Assembly: GCA_023512835.1 (NCBI GenBank)
Contig: CM042088.1
Coordinates: 35,915,664-35,979,663, forward strand
DNA: 64,000 bases
Source of the DNA: Taxillus chinensis
Lineage: Eukaryota > Streptophyta > Magnoliopsida > Santalales > Loranthaceae
Direction of reading: 5' to 3'
Shown: piece by piece, positions 35,376 through 45,534 of the stretch
How positions within the stretch are numbered: position 1 is the stretch's first letter
Layout of the letters: the number at the start of each line of letters is the position of its first letter
Translations under genes and position numbers: made by a program
The notes under the pieces: model-generated
Told to the model about the DNA's origin: nothing
The model's input: the letters and a program-made list of their open reading frames with translations, nothing else
Databases searched by the model: none

Positions 35376-37132
35376 GTTTGATCACAAGGCAAGACGAACT
35401 AGAGTCTCGACTGTTTATTTGCTAGCAAGGGTAAGAAACCAGTCAGAGGAAGATGAACTCATGGAGACGATTGTAGATTACAACAATCTGTGCAAGAGGA
35501 TGATGATACATCAGGAGCTGAATACATACCTTACCATGGCCGGCTTAAGCATGGTGGACGTGTGAGAGAGGTCCGTTGGTTATTGAGTGGTGGTTGCGAG
35601 ATCCAGTTATTGGAGAGAACGTAGATGACTATGAATCTTATGATATGTCCAATAGGACAGATCATGGATGGAGACCAGTCTATGAATATTGACAGGGACA
35701 AAGGTATGGCATTGATGATTTTGATGGCGATAGACGTCGTGACTAGGGTCCGAAGAAGCCAAAGATCAAGTTTCCACACTTTAAGAGAGGTGATCCATAT
35801 GAGTGGCTAGACAAGATAGCCCACCACTTTCAGGTATTCCGAGTTGTAGTGGCCTATATATATATTTCAATGCAAAGGCCAAAAATTGGTGTCGTTGGAT
35901 TAATGCCCGGTATGAACAAGACGGGCGTCAATTGGGATGGTAATTATTCGAGCAAGAGTTCATAATCCAACAGGGACCCTCTCCAGTTGTCAATCATCAT
36001 GGGCAAGTGGCTAAACTAAAGCAGGACAGCAAGGTTGTTGACTATGTAGAGGAGTTTATACGACTCCATATTCTTGTTCGAGGCTGGCCTAAAGTGTCTT
36101 TGTTGGGTACCTTTATCGAGGGGCTAAAGTCATAGATAACATGAGAACTGAAGTTGAAGCAACCTCAACGGCTAACTGAGGCCATGAAGATGTCAGAAGT
36201 CTTGGATGGGAGTTACCATAGCGAAAAAAAAGCTTGCTAAGGAGGATTTTGAAGACACTAGTATCAAAGTAAAACCTATGGAACTCTCAAGCAACAAAGG
36301 TGTCCAATGAAGGTGGATCAAAGAGGGACGACAAGAAAAGTCGAATAATTTCATATGAAGAGGTTAATGAGAGAGCTAAGAAGGATATCTACTTCAAATG
36401 CGGTGAGAAGTGGGACAAGGGCCATCGATGTCACACTGGGAAGTGTTTTTGATCGACGTCTCTAGCTCAGTCGATGAAGATAACATCAATGATGGTGATG
36501 AATTGAGGTTGGTTGATGTTGAAGAAGATACTTACGATGCTGAGTTATCTCTTGATGCCATGACAAGGGGATCAAAGCAAGCCACGATGAGGCTCATAGC
36601 ATGGATTGAAACTTTTAAAGTTTCATTGCTTGTAGATTCTGGTTGTACCAACAATTTCATCAACACCGATATTATGGAGAAGATTGGACTAGAAGGTTTT
36701 GCCCTAGAACCTTTTATGGTGAGAGTGGCTAACGGAGAAAAATTACAGTGCGAGAAAATAGTTCGAAATGCAAAGATAAATTGCCCATGGAGTCAGGATC
36801 ACTACTAATTTGCATGTGTTGCCTATGGTGGGAGTTAATTTAGTTCTAAATACTACTTGGTTGAAAAGTATCGGCAATGTCGTTACTGATTATCGAGCTA
36901 TGATAATGGATTTCAAGTTGGATGGAAGAAAAGAACTTGGACAACTTTTTCACTTAATGAGGAACACCAGTGTGATACTCAAAAAGGCAAGGAACCTTGT
37001 GGCGCTCAATGCTTCGCGGTGGCAGTTGATGGAGATTGGCGGAAAACTTCTTAGAGTAACTTTGTCAAGTAGGTAAGCACTATCCAAAACTTTACCTTGA
37101 AGACAAAGGTATCTTTGAAGGGAGGGAAAATG

Positions 37133-37600
37133 ATGAGAACTGTCCGTAACATACAATACATATATCGCTACATGCACGTATCGTATTATGCAAGATATCT
37201 TATACTGTTAGGACTTTATTTATATTTACTTTCCTTTGTCTATTAAAAGTCTTTTCTTTTTATTACTTTTTTTTATTTAATTTGTATTAGGGTATTTTGG
37301 TATTTTATTTTAGTTTCCTAATTGTATTAGGTTTCCAATTCCTAGTTAGTAGCTTGCATATAAATAGGTCTTGTATTTGGATGCAAGAAATCATTGAATT
37401 AGGTTTTTATCAATTATAAACTCCTATATTGAAAGTTTATTCTCATTTCGACTTTTTCAATTTAATACTTGAATCGCTTAGGATAAGGTTTATGTAAATT
37501 TTGTTATCCATCTCTAAATTATTGTTGGATCCTAATTAAGGTCCTCAATAAAATCCTTAAAGGCGATCATGCTTAAAGAGAATCGATTGGTTGTAAGATT
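37133..37600 (+). mobile_element. Probable 3' LTR of the gypsy relic
   Basis: It starts TGATGAGAACTG right after the purine tract AGGGAGGGAAAA (37121-37132). It contains a clear TATAAATA box at about 37359, with a short leader-like region after it, as expected for an LTR promoter. I could not find a matching 5' LTR before 32092, so the right border is a guess. Confidence 0.45.
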
Positions 37601-38200
37601 ACTAATCTTAAATTTATCTTGACAATCAATCAATTCAATTGGTTGATCATCTCTTCATTGCCCAGTTTGTAGAGTTTGGAAGTAAACTTTAAGGGCAACT
37701 TAATATGAGAAGGAATTACCTGTGATTGAAAGGACTTGAGGTCCTCTAAAATCATCATATGGATAAAGTTTTGGTCAAGAGGATTGATACCCCCCTGTCT
37801 TTCTCTTTTCATTTAATAAATTTTTTCATTTGATCATTTGGGATAGAAACTCTTGAATGAATAGTAGATGCACACTCATATTAGTAAAATGATTTTGCTT
37901 GATTATTGTATAATCACGTTTAGCACTTAACAAAAGCCAAATCGAATCTCCATTCCCTAGGAGAATGCAACATGAATTCATGATCGGGAAGATAAATTCC
38001 AACATTGGAGGGGGGGGGGGAGGGGGGGACCACCTTTGGCTTCATATTATAAGTAAAGCCTTGTATTTATGTCCCAGGAATCAGGGAAGACTTTATTAAT
38101 GATCCTGTGCGTGTAGTCGGTAGGAAAAAATATATATTAACCCCAACAAAAGTGTTGGTATGAGAGATGGCAGGCAGGGATGAAGTAACCGACGTTGAGA
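37601..38200. other. Intergenic DNA with G-rich tract
   Basis: A G tract broken by one A lies at 38010-38028. No gene is seen. Confidence 0.4.
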
Positions 38201-38210
38201 GAGCGGATAT

Positions 38211-38380
38211 TCCACGTACATGGCAGAAAAAAAAACGCACAGTAAGTGCACCCAGACTCGCGACGCATGGAACCCACGTGTCAGAAGCTGTAAGTTGATG
38301 TCACGATGAGCCTCCACGTAGATATCCCCATGACACGTATCTCAACCGCAGATCGCCAGATCCCATCTGCGGTTATAAAT
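38211..38380 (+). promoter_or_regulatory. LEA gene promoter with ABRE-like boxes and TATA box
   Basis: Four ACGT-core boxes precede the LEA gene: TCCACGTACA (38211), CCCACGTGTC (about 38273), TCCACGTAGA (38313) and TGACACGTAT (38331). The second is a CACGTG G-box. A TATAAAT box is at 38374-38380, about 130 bases before the ATG. Such ABRE clusters mark ABA- and desiccation-responsive LEA genes, so this regulation is inferred. Confidence 0.6.
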
Positions 38381-38509
38381 GTGCATACGCTCTCATTAAT
38401 TTGTCCCGGCATTGTCATTGCGCAAGCTTGAACTCGGAACTTAAATCCACATAAATTTAGAAGTTGAAGAGGAGACCCGATTGAAGAAGAGGAATTCGAT
38501 TCACGAAGC

Positions 38510-39138
38510 ATGCAGGCCGGGAAGAATGTGGTGGTTTCGGCCAAGGAGACGGCTGCGAACATTGGCGCCTCCGCTAAGTCCGGGATGGAAAAGACCAAAG
38601 TCACCGTCCAGGAGAAGGTTGTCTACATACATACAAAACTAAACCATATATGTCACCATTTGTTGGATTGAGGTGTGTGTCCGGTTCCGTAGTTGGGGAC
38701 GTAAATGTTTCATTTAAGAAAAGGAGAAACGGTTATTTTATTAATTCATCGATTTTGAAGGTTGTTGTGACAATGATCAATATGGTGGTACTGGTATTTG
38801 ATTTGGCAGGCTGAGAGGCTGACGTCCCACGACCCAAGCAGAAGGAAATGGCGACGCAGAAGAAGGAAGAGAGGAGGGCCGAGGCAGAGATGGACAAGAG
38901 GGCGGCGCGTCAGCATAATGCGGCGGCGAAGCAGAAGCAGCTGGCGGAGACCGCCAGAGCTCCAGGGAAAACCAGTACCGGAACCACTGGCATCTACTCG
39001 ACGACCGGCGAGCCCGGGTACACGTCAGGACCTCTCCAGATGTCGGCCCTGCCTAAGGACGGCACAGGCCTCCCCACTGGACCGGTCACGGAGGGCGTGG
39101 CGCCTTCTCACTCGGTTGGGGTGCAACACGGGCCTTGA
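38510..39138 (+). CDS. Group 1 (LEA_1 / D-113 type) late embryogenesis abundant protein, frame disturbed
   Basis: LEA_1 proteins are small hydrophilic proteins that protect cells during drying. Exon 1 (38510-38617) encodes MQAGKNVVVSAKETAANIGA and ends in VQEK, the usual intron site. The expected acceptor (AG at 38808-38809) opens exon 2 with AERLTSHDPSRR, which fits the family. The next family block (KEMATQKKEERR, from about 38842) is in a different frame, so one base is missing there. A second acceptor 8 bases downstream (AG 38816-38817, exon 38818-39138) restores the frame and replaces that stretch with ADVPRPKQ, giving 142 residues. The rest is typical: Ala/Lys/Gln-rich, then a Gly/Thr/Pro-rich tail. 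The upstream promoter suits a LEA gene. A sequencing error cannot be excluded. Confidence 0.82.
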
Positions 39139-39348
39139 CCCTTAAAGATGGCCTGTCTGGTACCGGGTACCGTGGGAAAACGGGTTACGAGACCCGCGAC
39201 GTCTGATAGTCCAAGGGATCAGGGATAGGTTTAATTTGGGAGTTCAGTGGAAAATCTTATGTGTTTATCGAGTATCACTGTATCAGATGTATTATATATA
39301 CATACATATATAATTTTTAATATCCATTCCGTAACTTCCGTTCACACC

Positions 39349-39355
<7 letters not shown>

Positions 39356-39411
<56 letters not shown>
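39356..39411. repeat. (TA)n microsatellite
   Basis: A pure TA run about 200 bases downstream of the LEA stop codon. Confidence 0.9.
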
Positions 39412-39414
<3 letters not shown>

Positions 39415-39489
39415 ATCATAACCTACCTAATATCAGATGTATACTTCCTTTTTTAAATTATGTATGTGTATGTATCACTGCACCCTTTT

Positions 39490-39762
39490 GAAATTATTCT
39501 TTAAAATAATAATAAAAATATTTTAATAATTTTTCATTCTTAATATTTTTCATTCTTTTTATTTTAATTATTTATTAATTAAAATATTTTTAATATTTAT
39601 TTATTTATTAAAATTAAAATTAAATATGATAAGAGAGGAAAAATTAAAGTAAATAATATTAAATTAAATTTATTAAAATTTTAATTATAACATCAGTTTG
39701 AAAAGTATGATTTTTTTAAAAAAATTGTTAAACTCTTTAAATTAAAAAATTTGTAAATGCCT
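39490..39762. mobile_element. Tourist-like MITE 5, left end degraded
   Basis: The interior shares ATTAAATTTATTAAAATTTT, an aaaagtatgattttttt block and other segments with MITE 4 at 25.9 kb. The right end is GTAAATGCC followed by TAA, matching the GRCATTTA-type terminal motif. The left end is not clear. Confidence 0.45.
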
Positions 39763-40800
39763 AACGGAAAGTCACAGAAAGTTGAAGCATGTTAGGCCTC
39801 GTCAACAACATTCGTGTTTGGTGTTTGTGTTTTGTTTTGTATTTTGAGAAACAAATCCTATTTAAAGTGAACTCAATTATGGTAAAATGAAAATACTTTT
39901 GTGTTGTTTTCGACTTCTATAGCGACCATCTACCCATCTACCCCATTTACTCTACTTCACATATACCTACTACTACTCCAAGCCTCCATCGTCTCCTTAT
40001 CACGCTGCCCTCCCATCACTTCTTATTACTCTTGCCTCCTTTCCATCGCCACGGTCATTTCTCATAATCACCTCAATATTTTCATAAATCTCCAACCAAA
40101 CTCTTTTTATCCTAAGATAAATGGCCTCTCAAACCAATCGTGAACACATAGAAGAAGCCAATCATGAGTAGAGAGAAGAAGCCAATTGTGTCACAAATCT
40201 ACGTTCTTGATTCCAAATTTCAATTCCCACCGAAGGTTCCCAGTCTTGCACTCCCTTTTCAGACGAAACCCAAGTATGTATCTAGATATGAGATTTTTCC
40301 TATTTTTAAAAAAGATTTTGTTATGAGATTTTTTGTTCTCCCGCTTTTCTAGTTGAAGAAACACATGAATAATTTTCTTTTTCAGATTCTTCAAATATGT
40401 TTGTTTTTATTTCAATTGGCTTTGGGTTTTTTCCCCTAATTTATTTCTTATCTCTTTGGTTGCTTGCTTGAAGCTATCACCTTGCCTGTTTGCTTGCAAT
40501 GATTTCTATATTGTACAAATTATAGACGTTTATGGAATGAGTTTTCTGTTTTTTTTTATAACATTAATGTCAGGGCTTTGGTTTTATTTTTTCGTTTGTT
40601 TTCTTCTCTCTATACTTGCTTATTTGCAACTATCATCTTTTCCTATTTGCATACAATGACTTATATAGCCTCTTTCCTTAAGACCCAATGCTTTCATTTT
40701 TTATTCTTACCCTTATAAATGTTTGTTGGATTGAGTTGGTTTTGAGTTTGAAATGTTATACAAATTATAGACGTTTGTGGATTTGATTAATGAGCATGAG
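39763..40800. other. Intergenic DNA
   Basis: A GGCCTCGTCAACAACATTCG segment at 39795 follows TTA and could be an old DNA-transposon end. No other support was found, and no gene is seen. Confidence 0.3.
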
Positions 40801-40811
40801 TATATGATTAG

Positions 40812-41560
40812 ATGGCAACGGAATTCAATGATGCTAAAGACCAAAAAACTATAGCCTCCACCAATAAGGAGGTTGTTTATAGATCTTATGGTGGAAGAGT
40901 GCATTAAAGGTAACAAGCCAGAGGGTATCTTTAAGAGGTCGACTTGGAATATCATGGTTATTGAATTGAATGCCTATACAAATTGAAGTTTTAATCATAA
41001 ATAACTAAAGACAAAATTCAATAGGCTCCGAATAAAGCACTATATATTTTCTCAACTCCTAGAACATACTGGGATGAGTTGGAATCAAGTGACCAATACT
41101 GTTACAAGTGAAGAAATTTGGAAGAATGTGTTAGCAGTAAGTTATTTCTAAATATTTAATAAAACATTTCTAATTAGTCAAATTCATAAACTATATATGT
41201 TTGTCCCCCTTACAGCATTGATATGATTTTTTGGAAGGCAACCCCCAAAAGTGAGGGAGTTTAAAAAAGAAAGGGTGTGAACATTATGACAAGTTGGGTG
41301 TTCTTTTCACCAAGACTACTGCTATCGGGCTCTTAGAATTTTCCTTTACCGAAGATCCAATGAATACAAAAGAGGAGCATGAACTTGATGAGTAGTACCA
41401 ATATGATGGAATACATGTGAATGTGGATGTGGATAGCGACGGTGAGGCCGTTAAAGCCACACCAAATATGGCTAAGATGAAGTGTGCTATGCATGAAGCA
41501 AAACCAAAGGAGAAGAAAGCTAAGAAAAAGGATAAAATCAGTGAAATGAGTATTGACATT
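40812..41560 (+). pseudogene. Myb/SANT-like protein relic of PIF/Harbinger type
   Basis: The conceptual translation matches the Myb/SANT-like protein that accompanies plant Harbinger transposases and related host genes. It has FIDLMVEECIKGNKPEGIFK, WNIMVIELN, a LKTKFNRLRIKHYIFSQLL segment, TGMSWNQVTNTVTSEEIWK, then HYDKLGVLFTKTTAIG and DPMNTKEEHELDE. Stop codons occur before the first block, after AYTN and near 41243 and 41394. It ends in a Lys-rich KPKEKKAKKKDK stretch. The ATG at 40812 may be the old start. It is non-functional as written. Confidence 0.7.
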
Positions 41561-41599
41561 TGTCGAATGCTTACTCTGTGTTTTCTCATCCTTATTCCG

Positions 41600-42430
41600 T
41601 GCTAACGTTCCTTACTCTGTATCATGTGATAGTTTGGTTATTTATCAAGTCATTTGTTAACACTCAATGATTCGGACTGGAATATGTATCTTGTCCTTAT
41701 TATATCGCTCACGAATGTTTGTCGTTTAAGCTTATCTTTAGTAATTGTTGTTAGAGATAGAAAAATGAGAGATCTCAAACCAAATTACAAAGGGTTTAAT
41801 TTGTATCATCCAACTTCTGAGTTCGATCCAATAATTTTGTATAATTTATTGTATAATTATTATTAAGATTTATTGTATCCTCATTAGGAAACGTTCATTC
41901 TGAATAAGGGAACAAATGTTTACTTTTGATATCATTTTAAAATGTTCGGACTGAATAGGAAATATTCCCATAACTTCTGATATGATTTAAAAACTTTTGT
42001 TATGCTCACATGGCATGGCTATTTACATTCTTTTCTAAATTTAATGTTAAAATCTATAAAGGATGACCAATGTTTCATGGATTGGAGGTGGCTTTAGAGT
42101 TTAGGAGAAATTATTCATGTTCCAATAACTTGATAGTTCTTCTACTACACAAAGACAGGAACCATCTTCATAGTTACTTTCAAGATATTGATGCCTAATT
42201 TTAAGATATTCACATGGTCAATTCAAGTTACGCCAAATTTTAAGATATTGGGTAGTGTAAAGTTCCTCATAGGCTGGCTAATACGGCAATGCTGCATTCA
42301 AAGGCTATTTTTTCAAATATTTGTTTACATACATTTTGCATATACTTCATCTATCTATAGAACTATCTAGTTTTGCTCAAAATAAGCAAATGGTATTGTG
42401 TAAAGGGATGGACAGGGCATTTACCTAACC
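41600..42430. other. Non-coding stretch
   Basis: I see no recognisable gene or element. A short CCAATTTTAAGATATT-like direct repeat occurs near 42192 and 42233. Confidence 0.35.
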
Positions 42431-42432
42431 CA

Positions 42433-42976
42433 TCACAGATAGAGAAAACAAAAATTACATGAGAGATTTGGAAGAGAAATGACATCAGAAAATAATAAAA
42501 TAAAAATTACAAAATTTAGCTTTGGGAGAGGGTAACCACAAAAAAATATGAAAATAAAAACAATTGCATTTGATTGTTTTAAAATATAACCAAAAGAATA
42601 TACAAAAATGATTCCAATAGCAAGCTCCAAAAAAATAAATATCACAACAGCATCCACTAGAGTTGGGTGAGAACGTAGAAAAAATACAATGATGTAACAT
42701 GGAGCCACTAGCAACAAATGTCATAGGCGTTTTCACACAATACCATATGAGAAGTGACAAACTCCAAGCATAGCAAAGAAGGCAGAACTTCTTAGCCATG
42801 TCATCCTTCTTTTCCTTATCATTTAGAACACTCCAAAAAGCTAGAACCATAAATCCAAACAGTTGTGCCATCGTTGGACAATATCTTATAATAAGCTCAA
42901 TTCCCCAAGAAGATAAAGCCCTTATCATAAGAGAAAATATATTAGAACAGAAAGAACCTGCTGGGCATTCAATCAA
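42433..42976 (-). other. Hydrophobic open frames of unknown nature
   Basis: Two overlapping minus-strand frames (42976-42485 and 42717-42433) encode Cys/Phe/Trp-rich hydrophobic stretches. The first starts with a moderately normal segment (ALSSWGIELIIRYCPTMAQL, then FGFMVLAFWSVL, then KKFCLLCYAWSLSLLIWYCV) that could be a membrane-protein exon. I cannot match it to a family. It may be a fragment of a gene or a chance frame. Confidence 0.25.
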
Positions 42977-43438
42977 TCACAGTCACTAGCAGTAAAACAT
43001 GAAAAATGAATGATAAAGATAGAAAAAAATCTATCCCAGTAAAAGAGATTGCAATGACCCTTAACAGAGAGAGATAAATATAAGTTAGTAGAAGTAAGGC
43101 ATCCTGTTATGGTGCCAAAACAACTTCATAAATATTAGCAAAAAGGCGGGAAAAGTAATGAGGAAAGAAGAAAAATAGACTACATATTACCCCCATCTCC
43201 TTTTCAGTCGAGAAGAAGCAATTGCTACCAGTACAAAAATAAAATATCAAAAGGAAAGGAAAACCCAACAGCATGTCAAATCCCAAAGATGGGAGGGTTA
43301 AATTCCTCTACAAGAGATCCATTAAACATAAAAGAAAGCTGAGAGAAAAAATTGTTGAAGGCACAGCTATAATTACAAACTAGTATACAGGAGATAAATT
43401 ACATCCAAGCCTTTAGATTAAATAAAACTTTTTGAAGA

Positions 43439-43717
43439 TTAGTAGGGAAGGCCCAAGTTATCAGCTCTACTTTTTCCTCTCAAAATTGAAAATCCATTGA
43501 GAGAAGATAATACAGTGAAATCAGGAGAAAGAACACCCATATTCGCAAGGGAATCGGCTAGTTGGTTCCCCTCCCTATGGATATGAATTATTTGAGCATC
43601 AATCTTACCCATCATACACATAATATCTTGCACTGCATAGGATATATCCCAAGGAGCCCTTCTTTTTCTTCTGATCATTTGAATAATACTGAGGGCATCC
43701 ATTCCAATCCATAATCG
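43439..43717 (-). pseudogene. LINE-type RNase H fragment
   Basis: The frame contains a WIGMDALSIIQMI-like segment, then APWDISYAVQDIM and HIHREGNQLADSLANMG. These fit the C-terminal half of the RNase H domain found in plant non-LTR retrotransposons and domesticated relatives. The rest of the element is absent. Confidence 0.65.
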
Positions 43718-43719
43718 AT

Positions 43720-43850
43720 GGATACTCAGTCAGGTCAGGCTTCATCAGGTCATCATCATCAAGAATCAGCTCCTCAGTCAGGTTCAGGCATCATCATCAA
43801 TCAAGTCAGGTCAGGCTCAGTCATCATCATGATCAGGTTAGGTTATTAAG
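43720..43850. repeat. CAGGTCAGGC / TCATCATCA low-complexity tandem repeat
   Basis: Repeated tcagtcaggtcaggctt and catcatcatcaa units lie directly beside the LINE fragment. Confidence 0.75.
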
Positions 43851-43929
43851 TCTAAGAAATGTGAGGTGAACATAGTTTAGTGATCCACATCATTTCAGTC
43901 ATTTCCTCACAAAGTGTTCCCATGGCCAC

Positions 43930-45534
43930 AACTACTTTCGGCTTCAAAGTATGTACAACCTGAGCACAACGCTAACCTGCAAGGTCTTCGGTACTTGTTC
44001 AATCTTCCATGTCTTACTACAAAGTAAAAATCTCATCTAAACGTGCAAATGTTCGTATAAAATAATGAATAGCACAACATGCTATCACAATCATGCATTA
44101 GCGAGTATTAGAGTACCTTGGGATATCTGTCAGAATTGGGAAGCGCACTTTTAAAACTCCAAATGATCTTTCAATAACCATCTGCAGTGATGAATGTATA
44201 TAGTTAAATAATTTTGATTTATTTTTGGGAAGTCAAGCTCAACCTCTATATTCTTGAGCGTGATAAATGTACCTCCCATTAGGTATCCACTATTAACAAG
44301 ATAATAACATCTTACAAGTTCAAATATGACATTCATCATAAAAATATTCATATAGTATAATTAATGCAATGTTTCGATGAAAGTTAATTAAAGTAAGTAA
44401 ATAATAACCTTTCTGAGGCCATGGAAACATATGTTTGTCATTAGTAATGACCTTCTCAAAAACTCTAGAGTCATTAGCACTATCCTCCCATCCAGAATAG
44501 ACAAAGGTAAATTTAGTATCAAAATCACAAGCATTGACATGAGTTTCACATGCTTGAGCATGATATTTTCTACCTCTATATTCTGGAGCATGATATTTTG
44601 AGTAATCACATGCTTTCTTCCTCGACAAGAGTTTGCCCTTTTGGCTAGAGAACGAGCATTAACATGTGTGCCATCAATAGCTCCTACACATTTCTATTAC
44701 GTATAACTATATCAACATTCTATACCTCATAAATACAAAATATAAATAAAAAATGTTTAATAGTTTAACAAAAACCGTTTAAATGTAATAGGTAACAAGA
44801 TTAACATTGCACGTATTTGTTTACATGTATAAATGTAATAATTGAAAGAGTTGTACCTTGAACCATGAGTAATATTTCTCATTTGTATGAAAGGCCAGAG
44901 GTAGTCCATTGCATGTTGGATCTGGCTTTATCAGAATAATCCCTAGTCGATAGATTGCTCATAGTACATGTCAAAAGTAGCGTTGAATAGTTTCAGTAGA
45001 ATGTTGGAAGCGATCAGAAACCACCCTCATGCGAGTATTGTGACTTATAATATACAAAAACATTGCCACTGATTCTTCTACTGAAATAATGCCTTGGTCC
45101 CCCTTTAAAAATCGAAGCCTTTTCAACTCATTTCATAGGTGTGAAAAGACATCAATATCCATATGAAACATTTCATAACAAACTTTGGGATGTCCATTCA
45201 GTAACTCCTTAATATAAGCATCTCCCAACAGTTTACTTGAATGCATTGGCTTTTTATTGTAATACTTATTCACGTCTTCAATTGACATTCTAATATAAGT
45301 TTTAATGACATTGTGCTTTCCATCACTAACATCACTACTTGTTTCAAAATCTTCATCCCACATCCAATCTTTGCCATCCTCATTAGACGCATCGTCATAC
45401 ATTTCATCAATAGAATCATTGTCTGACTCATAACATGATTCTTCACCAACATCATCTTCTAATATTTCACTCTCACTCTCAGAACAATTTGTGTTGGAAT
45501 CAACATAACTAAAGTCACTTTCATAATTCGACAT
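43930..45534 (-). pseudogene. PIF/Harbinger transposase relic
   Basis: It starts at 45534 with a Ser/Asp/Glu-rich N-terminus, then GHPKVCYEMFHMD. A stop follows near 45135, then FLKGDQGIISVEESVAMFLY and VVSDRFQHSTETIQRYF. Further on come VGAIDGTHVNARS (first catalytic Asp), CDFDTKFTFVYSGWEDSAND (second catalytic region), NSGYLMGG, and an ERSFGVLKVRFPIL-like segment (about 44190-44150). These are in the order of plant Harbinger transposases. Introns or frameshifts and several stops separate the blocks. It faces the Myb/SANT-like relic at 40.8 kb, the partner protein of this superfamily. Confidence 0.78.

Larger units (their letters stand above)
32092..37132 (+). pseudogene. Gypsy gag-protease relic, interrupted by a solo LTR
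   Basis: A primer-site-like TTTGGTGCTTTCACTGAGAG occurs at about 32102. The relic runs from about 32168 to 32263 and resumes at 35381. After the interruption come gag-like sequence (KFPHFKRGDPYEWLDKIAHHF), a degraded zinc knuckle (FKCGEKWDKGHRC, first Cys replaced by Tyr) and the aspartic protease region (LLVDSGCTNNFIN at about 36620-36665). A segment like the family's post-protease VLPM-G-NLVLNTTWL follows. The reverse transcriptase, RNase H and integrase are absent. A TFTLKTKVSLKGG-like pol end and a purine tract (37121-37132) follow at once, so a large internal deletion is evident. Many stops make it dead. Confidence 0.75.

Noticed and set aside
38798..39145. 115-codon Arg-rich frame overlapping the LEA exon 2
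   Set aside because: It is the wrong frame after the lost base. Its first dozen codons are LEA-like but the rest is not.
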